Source of the DNA: Devosia sp.
GTDB lineage: Bacteria; Pseudomonadota; Alphaproteobacteria; Rhizobiales; Devosiaceae
Assembly: GCF_014860165.1 (NCBI RefSeq)
Contig: NZ_JACZKG010000009.1
Coordinates: forward strand, 41,717-105,716
Length of the DNA: 64,000 nt
Direction: 5' to 3'
Below are positions 53,893-62,159 of the stretch, piece by piece. The first letter of the stretch is position 1. Each line of letters begins with the position of its first letter. The notes below the pieces were generated by a model. It ran no database searches, was not told the origin of the DNA, and was given only the letters and a program-made list of their open reading frames with translations. A program made the position numbers and the translations under genes.

Positions 53893-55635
53893 GTGACATC
53901 GATTCTGACCCGCATCGCGCGCCCGGCTCTTTTTGCCGTGTTGCTTTCGGCAACCGCCGTTCATGCGACGCACGCGGCCCAGTCCGCGCAAACTGCGCAA
54001 ACCGACCCCCTGGCCATGCTCGATCTGCTGCCGGTGTTCCGGACCAGCGTCACTGGCGCCTATATGGCCGGCCAGCAGGCGCTGCACGATCTGCGCACCG
54101 ACGAGGCCGCGCGCTACTTTGCCCAGGCGGCACAGGCGGGCTGGGACAATCCAGTTCTGGTCGAGCGTTCCTTCATCGCCTACGCAGCCGATGGGCAGAT
54201 CGGCCAGGCGGCATCGACCGCCAAGCATTTGCTGGACCTGGACCCCGCCAATGAGCTGGCCGAACTCGTCGTCGCCACCGAAGCGCTGAAGGAGCGCCGC
54301 TATGGTGCCGCCGAGCAGATGCTGAGCGCGATCGGCCAGGACAGCTTCACCGGCATCACCGCCGGCATCCTGCGCGCCTGGGCTCTGGTGGGCGACAACC
54401 GTACGGACGAGGCAGAAGCCGTGCTCGATGAACTGGGTCAGTCCGGGCTCGAGGATTTCCTGGTGTTTCACCGCGCCCTGATGGCCGAGGCCTCAGGTGA
54501 CACCGACAAGGCGATCGAGCTGGCCGGCCGCGCCTTCGATGCTGAGCCCTATGTTGCCCGCATTGTCGAGGTCTATGCCCGCGTGTTGGGCAATGCCGGA
54601 CGGTTTGACGAAGCTCGTGACATCATAGCCCAGTTCGAGGACCAGGGCCTGACCCACCCCGTCGTGACCATCGTCAAAGAGCAGATCGAGGCCGGACAGC
54701 GCCCTGGCATCTTCGCCTCCAATGTGCAGGTCGGCGCGGCCGAAATGTTCCATGGCATCGGCGTGGCGCTGTCGCGCGACGGCAGTCTCGATCTCTCGCT
54801 GGTCTTCCTGCGCATGGGCCTTTATCTCGATCCCTCCGCCGATGTCATCGCCGTGGCCCTGGGACAGTTGCTTGATGCAGCCAGTCAGCACGAGGCCGCC
54901 AACGGCATCTACGAGGCAGTGCCCACCACCTCGCCAATGAAGCCAACGGCCGTCGTGCGGGTGGCCCAAAATCTGGACGTGGCCGGCGATCGCGCGGAAG
55001 CGCTGCGGCGGCTCAACAATGTCGTCACCAGCCGCCCCGATGATCTCGACGCGATCTCCGTGCTGGGCGACCTGCTGCGCTATGACGAGCAATATGTCGA
55101 AGCCGCTGCGACCTATACCAGGGCGCTTGAGCTGACCGGCGGCGAGAGCCCGTCCGATTGGCGCTTCTACTATGTGCGCGGCATCGCTTATGAGCGGGCC
55201 AAGGAGTGGCCCAAGGCCGAAGCCGATTTCCTCAAGGCTCTGGAGCTCAATCCGGAACAGCCGGCGGTCCTGAACTATCTCGGCTATAGCTGGATCGACC
55301 AGGACATGCATCTGGAGCCGGCCCTCGAAATGATCGAGAAGGCCGTCGCGGCGCAGCCGCAGGACGGCTACATCGTCGATTCGCTCGGCTGGGCCTTCTA
55401 CAAGCTTGGCCGCATCGACGAAGCCGTGACCACGCTCGAACAGGCGGTGCTGCTGCGCCCCAACGATGCCGAGATCAACGACCATCTGGGCGACGCCTAT
55501 TGGCGCGCCGGGCGCAAGCTTGAAGCCAGGTTCCAGTGGAACGTCGCCGCTTCCGTTGATGAGGTCGGCAACGTCAAGGAGCGCGTGGCGGCCAAGCTCG
55601 CCGAGGGACTAACCGAAGCCAACGCGACCGAATAG
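53893..55635 (+). CDS. Tetratricopeptide-repeat protein, periplasmic
   Basis: A 580-residue TPR protein with an N-terminal signal peptide (ALFAVLLSATAVHATHA) and at least ten TPR-like helical pairs through the body. The clearest are FYYVRGIAYERAKEWPKAEA, PAVLNYLGYSWID and IVDSLGWAFYKLGRIDEA near the C-terminus. Homologues lie just before ispE in Rhizobiales. Its role is probably as a scaffold; the partner is unknown. I choose GTG at 53893, 11 bases after AAGGAG, because this gives a normal signal peptide; the frame is open to 53785. ispE follows after four bases. Confidence 0.88.
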   Translation: MTSILTRIARPALFAVLLSATAVHATHAAQSAQTAQTDPLAMLDLLPVFRTSVTGAYMAGQQALHDLRTDEAARYFAQAAQAGWDNPVLVERSFIAYAADGQIGQAASTAKHLLDLDPANELAELVVATEALKERRYGAAEQMLSAIGQDSFTGITAGILRAWALVGDNRTDEAEAVLDELGQSGLEDFLVFHRALMAEASGDTDKAIELAGRAFDAEPYVARIVEVYARVLGNAGRFDEARDIIAQFEDQGLTHPVVTIVKEQIEAGQRPGIFASNVQVGAAEMFHGIGVALSRDGSLDLSLVFLRMGLYLDPSADVIAVALGQLLDAASQHEAANGIYEAVPTTSPMKPTAVVRVAQNLDVAGDRAEALRRLNNVVTSRPDDLDAISVLGDLLRYDEQYVEAAATYTRALELTGGESPSDWRFYYVRGIAYERAKEWPKAEADFLKALELNPEQPAVLNYLGYSWIDQDMHLEPALEMIEKAVAAQPQDGYIVDSLGWAFYKLGRIDEAVTTLEQAVLLRPNDAEINDHLGDAYWRAGRKLEARFQWNVAASVDEVGNVKERVAAKLAEGLTEANATE

Positions 55636-55639
55636 CGGG

Positions 55640-56515
55640 ATGGTTGAACCGACAGTTCAGCACGCCCCGGCCAAGGTCAACCTAGCGCTGCATGTCACGC
55701 GGCGGCGTGACGACGGCTATCACGACCTCGAAAGCCTGGTCGTCTTCGCCGATGTGGCGGATGAACTAGAAGCCGTGCCCGCCAGCGTCGACTCGCTCAC
55801 GGTCGGCGGCCCCTTTGCCAGGGCCCTGGGCCTTGGCGAGACCAATCTGGTCTCCCGCGCCGTCGCGGCATTCCGCGCCCGCTGGTCCGACGCGGTCGAA
55901 ACCGGCATGGCCCTGCATCTGACTAAGAACCTGCCGGTGGCGGCCGGTATCGGTGGCGGCTCGGCTGACGCCGCCGCAGCCTTGCGGCTGATGGCAGGCC
56001 TATCCAGCCGGCCCATCGCCATGGCCGAACTGGCCGATATGGCGGCGGGGCTCGGCGCCGACGTGCCGGCATGCCTGGTGTCGATGCCGCTGGTCGCCCG
56101 TGGCGTCGGCGAAGTGCTGGCGCCGCTGCCGGAATTTCCGGCGCTCCATATTGTCCTGGTCAATCCCATGATCCCGCTGGCCACCGCCGACGTGTTCCGG
56201 CGCCTGCGCGCCCACGACAATTACCCCTTGCCCGAATTGCCCTCGCCGCTGACCCGGCCGGCGCAACTGGGGCTCTGGCTCGCCGAAACCCGCAACGACC
56301 TGCAGCCGCCAGCGGTGAAACTGGTGCCCATCATCGGCGACATCGTCGCACAACTGGCCGAAACGCAGGGCTGCATGCTCGCACGCATGTCGGGCTCGGG
56401 TGCGACGGTGTTCGGCCTCTTCGGCTCAGCCGGTCAGGCCCATCAGGCCGCGCAGGTGATGCGTGCCGGGCATCCCGACCACTGGGTGGCCGCGGCGCCA
56501 CTGATTTTGCCCTAG
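55640..56515 (+). CDS. ispE: 4-diphosphocytidyl-2-C-methyl-D-erythritol kinase
   Basis: The ATP-dependent fourth enzyme of the non-mevalonate isoprenoid pathway. It has 291 residues. The GHMP-kinase signature is LPVAAGIGGGSADAAAALRL (~residues 97-116), and the substrate-binding start APAKVNLALHVTRRRDDGYH is intact. The final motif MSGSGATVFGLFG is present. The ATG at 55640 is four bases after the TPR stop. A polyprenyl synthase, which uses isoprenoid units, lies convergent downstream beyond a repeat-rich gap. Confidence 0.96.
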   Translation: MVEPTVQHAPAKVNLALHVTRRRDDGYHDLESLVVFADVADELEAVPASVDSLTVGGPFARALGLGETNLVSRAVAAFRARWSDAVETGMALHLTKNLPVAAGIGGGSADAAAALRLMAGLSSRPIAMAELADMAAGLGADVPACLVSMPLVARGVGEVLAPLPEFPALHIVLVNPMIPLATADVFRRLRAHDNYPLPELPSPLTRPAQLGLWLAETRNDLQPPAVKLVPIIGDIVAQLAETQGCMLARMSGSGATVFGLFGSAGQAHQAAQVMRAGHPDHWVAAAPLILP

Positions 56516-56528
56516 CGTGCTTCTACAC

Positions 56529-56568
56529 GGGGGAAAGGTCGGCGCGTAGCGCCGGGTGAGGGGGCCTT
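56529..56568. repeat. Copy of the 18270-18309 repeat
   Basis: Forty bases agree with 18270-18309 at 38 positions, including GGCGC-GTA-GCGCC and GGGTGAGGGGGCC. The left CTCACC half is missing, so this copy is truncated. It follows ispE by 13 bases. Confidence 0.8.
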
Positions 56569-56584
56569 GCCCCGCCCACCGCCG

Positions 56585-56655
56585 GTCACCCTCGGGCTTG
56601 ACCCGAGGGCTCTTCACTTGAGGATCGTTCGGTCAGTACAGAGCCCGAGGGTGAC
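56585..56655. repeat. Inverted repeat pair of GTCACCCTCGGG type
   Basis: The 14-base arms 56585-56598 and 56642-56655 are perfect reverse complements. The left arm extends into its own hairpin, CCCTCGGG-CTTGA-CCCGAGGG. The GTCA-CCTCGGGCTTGACCCGAGG type of repeat is common in alphaproteobacterial genomes. Confidence 0.85.
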
Positions 56656-56693
56656 GATCCAGTACTTGGTTGACCTGGTGTTCCCGCCCGGCG

Positions 56694-57707
56694 CTAGTAA
56701 GCCCGCAGCACGCTGAATTCGACCACATCGGCCAGCAGCGCCCGCATGTCCGAAACCGGCAGCGCTTCAAGCGCCTGCTGGGCCGCGCGGGCATGGGCAT
56801 GCGCCTGATCGAGCGTGCGCGCCAGCGTCTTGTGGCGCTCCATGATGGCGACCACCGCGGCCACCTGCTCGGCGCTCGCCTCGGCATCGCCCAACGCCGC
56901 CGTGATCGTGGCGCGCTCGGCCTCTGTGCCGTCGGACAGCGCCAGGATCACCGGCAGGGTCATCTTGCCTTCGCGCAGGTCGTCGCCGGTATTCTTGCCC
57001 AGCGTGCCGGCCTGCCCACCATAATCCAGGGCATCGTCCACCAGCTGGAACGCATTGCCAAGTTCAAGCCCATACCGCGCCAGCGCCGCACGGCCATTGG
57101 CATCAGCGCCGCCAGACATGGCGCCGACTTCGCAGGCCGCCTCGAACAGCACGGCGGTCTTGGCGCGGATGACTTCGGCATAGTCGGCCGGCGTCGTGGT
57201 TAGGTCGCCGGTCTTGGCCAACTGGAACACTTCGCCTTCCGCCATCACGGCAGAGGCGGCGGACAATACGCCCAGCGCGCCGATATCGCCGGTTTCCACC
57301 ATCATCATGAAGGCCTGGCCTAGCAGGAAATCGCCCACCAGGATGGAGGCCTTGTTGCCCCAGACCATGCGGGCAGCCGGTTTGCCCCGGCGCATGTCGC
57401 TCTCATCGACCACGTCGTCGTGGAGCAGGGTTGCATTGTGCATGAATTCGACGGCGGCGGCGAAATTGATGGCGCTGCCCTTGCCCCGCCCGAAGAGTTG
57501 GGCGGCCGCCACGGTCAGCATGGGCCGCAAGCGCTTGCCGCCGCTCTCGATGAGGTAGCGGGCGAGTTCGGGCACCATTTCGACATGGGAATCGGCGCGG
57601 CTCAGGATCAGCTCATTGACCTTGGCCATATCAGGCGCGGTCGCCTCAAGCAGCCGCTCGATCGGATTGGCCGCCGGCGCTTCTTTCATCTGCGTCAGAA
57701 CTGACAC
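56694..57707 (-). CDS. Polyprenyl diphosphate synthase (octaprenyl/decaprenyl)
   Basis: A trans-polyprenyl diphosphate synthase that makes the side chain of ubiquinone. It has 337 residues with both Asp-rich motifs: LLHDDVVDESDMRRG (~residue 90) and LVDDALDYGG (~residue 220). ESGGKRLRPML and FLLGQAFMMM are also conserved. The length and sequence point to the long-chain class (IspB/DdsA-like), but the chain length is not readable. I take GTG at 57707; the frame is open to 57821, overlapping the promoter of the divergent trmN6-like gene. Confidence 0.93.
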   Translation of the reverse strand: MSVLTQMKEAPAANPIERLLEATAPDMAKVNELILSRADSHVEMVPELARYLIESGGKRLRPMLTVAAAQLFGRGKGSAINFAAAVEFMHNATLLHDDVVDESDMRRGKPAARMVWGNKASILVGDFLLGQAFMMMVETGDIGALGVLSAASAVMAEGEVFQLAKTGDLTTTPADYAEVIRAKTAVLFEAACEVGAMSGGADANGRAALARYGLELGNAFQLVDDALDYGGQAGTLGKNTGDDLREGKMTLPVILALSDGTEAERATITAALGDAEASAEQVAAVVAIMERHKTLARTLDQAHAHARAAQQALEALPVSDMRALLADVVEFSVLRAY

Positions 57708-57802
57708 TGCTATTCCGTCCTCGTTTGCCGCCTCGGGCAAATCTGGTTGAGCCTGCGGCACCTGGCCATGTATGGTCGCGCCGAACCGGCCTTCGGGGTG
57801 CG

Positions 57803-58588
57803 ATGTCCCTAGACCAGCCAAAAGCCTTTGTAAAACACCAATCGGTAACGCGCGATGCCTTTTTGGGCGGGCGGCTCACTCTGTCGCAGCCCGCCCAGGG
57901 TTTTCGCGCCGGCCTCGATAGCGTGCTACTCGGCGCCGCCGTGGCGGAGACCCGCAACTCGCTGCTCGACCTGGGCTCTGGCGTGGGCACCGCCGCCCTG
58001 GTTGCCCTGGTTCAGAATCCCGGCCGAACGGCCACCTTGGCCGAGCAGAATGCGGAAATGGTCGAGCTCGCCAAGGCCAACGTCGACCACAATGGCCTCG
58101 CCGGTCGCGCCAATGTCGTCACCGCTGATGTCGTCGGTCCCGCCGCCGAGCGGCGAGCGGCGGGCATCGTCGATAATGGTTTCGACAGCGTCATTGCCAA
58201 TCCGCCCTTCTTCGCTGATGGCGGCGGTACGCTGGCAGCCGATGCTGGTCGGGCCGGTGCCCGGCACATGGACGCATCGGCCCTGGACCTGTGGATCAAG
58301 ACAGCGGCCGGCGCTGCCGCCGCAGGCAGCGAGGTGATCTTCATCTATCCGGCGCCCAGCCTCGCGCCCTTGCTGGCGGGTTTCGTCAAACGCTTCGGCG
58401 CCATCACCGTGCTGCCGCTGACCCCGCGGCCGGGCGAAGCGGCAAACCGCGTGCTGGTGCGCGGCATCAAGGGCTCGCGCGCACCACTGACGCTGCTGGC
58501 CAGTCGCGCCCTGCACGAGGCCGAGGGTCGCGCCTTCCGATCGGAGTTCGACGCAATCTTTCGTGGGACCGCGCGGCTCGTCTGGTAA
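57803..58588 (+). CDS. TrmN6-like tRNA (adenine-N6)-methyltransferase
   Basis: A 261-residue AdoMet-dependent methyltransferase. Motif I is LLDLGSGVGTAALVALVQ (~residues 53-70), and the adenine-N6 motif IV is NPPF (VIANPPFFADG, ~residue 133). The domain order matches the TrmN6/YfiC family, which modifies A37 of tRNA1(Val). The substrate is inferred from family membership alone. The ATG at 57803 is used; the frame opens at 57725. It is divergent from the polyprenyl synthase, and an S49 peptidase follows after 48 bases. Confidence 0.9.
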   Translation: MSLDQPKAFVKHQSVTRDAFLGGRLTLSQPAQGFRAGLDSVLLGAAVAETRNSLLDLGSGVGTAALVALVQNPGRTATLAEQNAEMVELAKANVDHNGLAGRANVVTADVVGPAAERRAAGIVDNGFDSVIANPPFFADGGGTLAADAGRAGARHMDASALDLWIKTAAGAAAAGSEVIFIYPAPSLAPLLAGFVKRFGAITVLPLTPRPGEAANRVLVRGIKGSRAPLTLLASRALHEAEGRAFRSEFDAIFRGTARLVW

Positions 58589-58636
58589 TCGGCGCCGGAC
58601 CGCCCTAAATCTGGCGCGCAACAACAAGGATCTGGT

Positions 58637-59479
58637 ATGGCCGACCTGACCACGCCGAAGCGAAACTGGCTGCAGCGCCTGACGGGCCTCGGCAGGACCA
58701 CCATTCCCGTGGTGCGCCTGCATGGCGTCATCGCCGCCGAACAGCGCCAGGGCCGGCTCAATATCGCCACCGTCGCCCCGCTGCTGCAGCGCGCCTTCGC
58801 AATCAAGGCCGCGCCGGTTGTCGCCATCATCGTCAATTCGCCCGGCGGCTCGCCGGTGCAGAGCCGCCTCATCGCCAAGCGCATCCGCGACCTGGCCGAG
58901 GAGCATCACAAGCCCGTACTGGTCTTTGTCGAGGACGCCGCCGCCTCGGGTGGCTACTTCATCGCCGTGGCCGGTGACGAGATCATCGTCGACCCATCTT
59001 CCATCATTGGCTCCATCGGCGTCATCATGGCCGGCTTCGGCTTCGTCGGTGCGCTGGAGAAACTCGGCATCGAGCGGCGCGTGCACACCGCCGGCAACAA
59101 CAAGTCGACGCTTGACCCCTTCCTGCCCGAAAAAAAGAGCGATATCGAACGCATCAAGCAGGTCGAAACCGACATTCATAACGTGTTCATCGACGTGGTG
59201 AAAAAGCGGCGTGGGGAACGTCTCAATGGTGCGGACGAAACCCTGTTTACCGGCGAATGGTGGACCGGCATGCGCGGCGTCGAGCTCGGCCTTGCTGACG
59301 CCGTCGGCGATCTGCACGAGACCCTCCACACCCGCTACGGCCCGCATCTGAACCTCAAGGTGATCGAGCCCAGGCGCAGCTGGTTCGGCCTGCCGCGCCT
59401 CGGCTTTGCCGCCTCCCTCGGCAGCGACATCAGCGCCACCATCGAGGATCGTGCGCTCTGGGCGAGGTTTGGGCTGTGA
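58637..59479 (+). CDS. S49 family serine peptidase (SppA/SohB-like)
   Basis: A 280-residue peptidase of the signal-peptide-peptidase family. The nucleophile Ser sits in [18 protein letters not shown] (~residues 98-115) and the partner Lys further on in the NNKSTLDPF region. [20 protein letters not shown] is the oxyanion region. It lacks the second repeat of full-length SppA and any clear N-terminal anchor, as in the short Rhizobiales forms. It overlaps the following small gene by four bases (GTGA). Confidence 0.93.
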   Translation: MADLTTPKRNWLQRLTGLGRTTIPVVRLHGVIAAEQRQGRLNIATVAPLLQRAFAIKAAPVVAIIVNSPGGSPVQSRLIAKRIRDLAEEHHKPVLVFVEDAAASGGYFIAVAGDEIIVDPSSIIGSIGVIMAGFGFVGALEKLGIERRVHTAGNNKSTLDPFLPEKKSDIERIKQVETDIHNVFIDVVKKRRGERLNGADETLFTGEWWTGMRGVELGLADAVGDLHETLHTRYGPHLNLKVIEPRRSWFGLPRLGFAASLGSDISATIEDRALWARFGL

Positions 59480-59709
59480 CCGGCATTCTCCTCAGGGTCC
59501 TGGTCTTCGCCATCATCGGCATCGCCATCTGGCTGGGGGTACGCAAGATCTGGCGCGACTGGACTGGCCAGTTCAAGGCCGACGACGAAGAGGCCAGGCG
59601 CCTGCGCCGGGAGCGCGACCTGCGCGAACGCGCTCAGCCCGGCGTCATCGACCTCAAGCGCGACGAGGACGGCACCTACCGCCCCGGAGACGACGACAAA
59701 CGCCGTTGA
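59476..59709 (+). CDS. Small membrane-anchored hypothetical protein
   Basis: A 77-residue protein with one N-terminal membrane helix (residues ~3-22, [19 protein letters not shown]) and a very charged tail ([16 protein letters not shown], then a DDDKRR end). The GTG start overlaps the S49 stop. Small genes of this kind occur between the S49 peptidase and glyQ in related genomes, and no function is known. It may be an accessory of the peptidase. Confidence 0.75.
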   Translation: MTGILLRVLVFAIIGIAIWLGVRKIWRDWTGQFKADDEEARRLRRERDLRERAQPGVIDLKRDEDGTYRPGDDDKRR

Positions 59710-59762
59710 CCCCAAGGGGCGGCCAAACTAGAGGATTGTCCCCTGATATCAGGGACTGCCAG

Positions 59763-60686
59763 ATGACCAATCGCCCCGCCCACATGGACCCCAGGAATTC
59801 CTTCCAGGGTCTGATCCTGACGCTGCAGAATTTCTGGGCGGAGCAGGGTTGCGTCATCCTGCAGCCCTATGACATGCAGATGGGCGCCGGCACGTTTCAC
59901 ACCGCCACCACCCTGCGCGCCCTGGGACCCAAGCCGTGGAAGGCCGCCTATGTGCAGCCCAGCCGCCGGCCCAAGGACGGCCGCTATGGCGAGAACCCTA
60001 ATCGCCTGCAGCACTATTACCAGTTCCAGGTGATCCTCAAGCCATCGCCCGACAACATCCAGGACCTCTACCTCCAGTCGCTCGCCGCGATCGGGCTCGA
60101 TGCCAGCGTGCACGATATCCGCTTCGTCGAAGACGACTGGGAAAGCCCGACGCTGGGCGCCTGGGGCCTGGGCTGGGAATGCTGGTGCGACGGCATGGAA
60201 GTCAGCCAGTTCACCTATTTCCAGCAGGTGGCCGGCTTCGAATGCTCCCCCGTGCCCGGTGAAATCACCTACGGGCTCGAACGCCTCGCCATGTATGTGC
60301 AGGGCGTCGAGAACGTCTACGACCTCAACTTCAACGGCCGCGACGGCGACGACAAGGTCACCTATGGCGACGTGTTTCTGCAGAACGAGCAGGAGCAGTC
60401 CAAGTACAATTTCGAGGCCGCGGACACCGAAATCCTGTTCCGGCACTTTGCCGATGCCGAGAAGGAATGCCGGGCCATCCTCGCCAAGGGCGCCGAAGGC
60501 AATCGCCAGACCATGGCCATTCCCGCCTATGAGCAGGTCGTCAAGGCCAGCCACAACTTCAACCTGCTCGACGCCCGCGGCGTCATCTCGGTCACCGAGC
60601 GGCAGAGCTACATCCTGCGCATCCGCGAACTCGCCAAGAGCTGCGGCGAAGCCTGGCTGCAGACCGCAGGCGGCGGGGCGGAGTAA
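59763..60686 (+). CDS. glyQ: Glycyl-tRNA synthetase alpha chain
   Basis: The catalytic alpha subunit of the bacterial alpha2beta2 glycyl-tRNA synthetase. It has 307 residues. The N-terminus carries [19 protein letters not shown], then [38 protein letters not shown] and [20 protein letters not shown], all typical. It has the conserved ATG at 59763; the frame is open to 59406 through the previous gene. glyS, encoding the beta subunit, is not next to it. Instead rnk (minus), lemA and a DUF2207 gene follow to the window end. Confidence 0.97.
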   Translation: MTNRPAHMDPRNSFQGLILTLQNFWAEQGCVILQPYDMQMGAGTFHTATTLRALGPKPWKAAYVQPSRRPKDGRYGENPNRLQHYYQFQVILKPSPDNIQDLYLQSLAAIGLDASVHDIRFVEDDWESPTLGAWGLGWECWCDGMEVSQFTYFQQVAGFECSPVPGEITYGLERLAMYVQGVENVYDLNFNGRDGDDKVTYGDVFLQNEQEQSKYNFEAADTEILFRHFADAEKECRAILAKGAEGNRQTMAIPAYEQVVKASHNFNLLDARGVISVTERQSYILRIRELAKSCGEAWLQTAGGGAE

Positions 60687-60704
60687 CTCGCCCCGTCTCC
60701 CAGG

Positions 60705-61112
60705 TCAGTTGCCTGGCTGTGTCACGGCCAGCACGGTCAGCATGTGCCGCTTATGCGCCCGGTCGCGCCAGGTGATGGATTGGCCGACGCGCAGGCCGAT
60801 CAGCGCCGTGCCCACGGGCGTCAGCACCGAGATGCGACCCTGGGCAATGTCGGCGTCGACAGGATAGACCAGCGTAACCACGGGCTCCTGGCCGCTATCG
60901 GTCCGATAGTGGACGGTAGAGCCCATGCGTACTATGTCGTCTGGCACATGGCCGTCCTCGACGACGCGGGCACGCTCGAGTTCGTAGAGCAGGTCATCGG
61001 ACTGGTCCGGCGTGTGGGTAAGCCCGGCCATGGCCAGGACGTTGAGCTGGCGGTGATCCGCCGCGCCCAGCACGATCTCGGGATTGAGGTCGTTGTGAAT
61101 GGTATTGGTCAT
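60705..61112 (-). CDS. rnk: Nucleoside diphosphate kinase regulator Rnk-like
   Basis: A 135-residue member of the Rnk/GreA-C-terminal-domain family. The C-terminal half (~50-130) contains VRMGSTVHYRTDSG, TLVYPVDADIAQGRISVLTP and VGTALIGLRVGQSITW, the FKBP-like GreA/GreB domain. It lacks the long coiled coil of Gre factors, which fits Rnk, a regulator of nucleotide levels and transcription by RNA polymerase binding. I choose the ATG at 61112 (MTNTIHNDLN); the frame opens at 61148. Confidence 0.85.
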   Translation of the reverse strand: MTNTIHNDLNPEIVLGAADHRQLNVLAMAGLTHTPDQSDDLLYELERARVVEDGHVPDDIVRMGSTVHYRTDSGQEPVVTLVYPVDADIAQGRISVLTPVGTALIGLRVGQSITWRDRAHKRHMLTVLAVTQPGN

Positions 61113-61418
61113 GATGTGTGTTCTCGTATGGCCGTCGTCGCGCCTCATGCGCGCCGGGTCGGCGAATGAATGATGTTGGATGATGCGCCAAATTGCGCGG
61201 CAGATTGCGGCGCGCCTACCCTAAGCAGGCGCCGGCGCGGCGGGCATGCTTAGGGCTGCGATCCCGACAGGGGGTTTTCCAGCCAAAGTGCGACGGTTCT
61301 GCTCATGGCTGTGAACGTAGTGATGGAAGCACGCCAACGCAAGTCACCGCCCATTGCGCGCCAATCGCGACAGTGCCAATGTCCGCCCAATTCTGGTGCG
61401 CTCGGGGAGTAAACGCAC
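61113..61418. other. 306-base intergenic region with an inverted repeat
   Basis: This spacer lies between divergent rnk and lemA. CCCTAAGCA (61219-61227) and TGCTTAGGG (61247-61255) form a perfect 9-bp inverted repeat across a GC-rich 19-base spacer. I see no coding frame that looks real and no clear promoter pair. Confidence 0.55.
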
Positions 61419-61979
61419 ATGATCGGTTGGATCATCCTTGGCCTTGTCGTCGTGGCCGCCTTCTATGCCGTCGCGCTCTATAACGGGCTGGTCAAGAACC
61501 GGCAGATGGTAGAGGAGGGCTGGTCGGGCATCGACGTGCAGCTCAAGCGCCGCACCGATCTGATTCCCAACCTCATGGAAACCGTGAAGGGCTATATGAG
61601 CCACGAGCGCGAGACGCTCGAAGCGGTGACCAATGCCCGCGCTGCCGCCACCGCCGCCGCCAACGGCACCCCCGAGCAGCGCGCCGCGGCCGAAGGCCAG
61701 CTCTCGTCCGCCCTGGGCCGGCTGATCGCCACCGCTGAGGCCTATCCGGACCTCAAGGCCAACACGACCTTCCTCGAATTCCAGGCTGCCCTGCAGACCG
61801 TGGAAGAGGAAATCCAGATGGCGCGCCGCTACTACAATGGCGCGGTGCGCAACCTTAACGTCATGGTCGAATCGGTCCCGTCCAACTTCATCGCCGGCCC
61901 CTTCGGCTTCCAGAAGGCGCAGTATTTCGAGCTCGAGAACGAAGCCGACCGCGCCGTGCCGAGCGTGAAGTTCAACTAG
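61419..61979 (+). CDS. LemA family protein
   Basis: A 186-residue LemA protein: a short N-terminal membrane helix (residues ~1-20, IGWIILGLVVVAAFYAVALY), the NxLV motif YNGLVKNRQMVEEGWSGIDV, and a long helical bundle (~35-175) with RRTDLIPNLMETVKGYM and FLEFQAALQTVEEEIQMARR. The C-terminal FGFQKAQYFELE is typical. The function is unclear; LemA genes usually stand beside DUF2207 or TPM genes, as here. The ATG at 61419 follows GGGGAG. The DUF2207 gene begins 180 bases on, after an inverted repeat. Confidence 0.93.
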   Translation: MIGWIILGLVVVAAFYAVALYNGLVKNRQMVEEGWSGIDVQLKRRTDLIPNLMETVKGYMSHERETLEAVTNARAAATAAANGTPEQRAAAEGQLSSALGRLIATAEAYPDLKANTTFLEFQAALQTVEEEIQMARRYYNGAVRNLNVMVESVPSNFIAGPFGFQKAQYFELENEADRAVPSVKFN

Positions 61980-62014
61980 CGGGGCGAACGCGGCAGGCAT
62001 CGAGCCTGTTGCCC

Positions 62015-62130
62015 CACCCCTTCCCAGCCTCCCCCGTCAAGGGGGAGGTGTCGTTCAGAGTTTTGGGCACCATCCAGCCACACCCACTGCGTCGCACCTC
62101 CCCCTTGATGGGGGAGGCTGGGAGGGGGTG
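62015..62130. repeat. Inverted pair of a C/G-rich repeat between lemA and DUF2207
   Basis: The 36-base arms 62015-62050 and 62095-62130 are reverse complements with two mismatches. Each contains a CCTCCCCC-TTGA-GGGGGAGG hairpin. The element fills most of the 180-base gap and lies 29 bases before the next start codon. Confidence 0.9.
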
Positions 62131-62159
62131 ATGGGAGCCCCGATGCAGGGCAACTGGCC

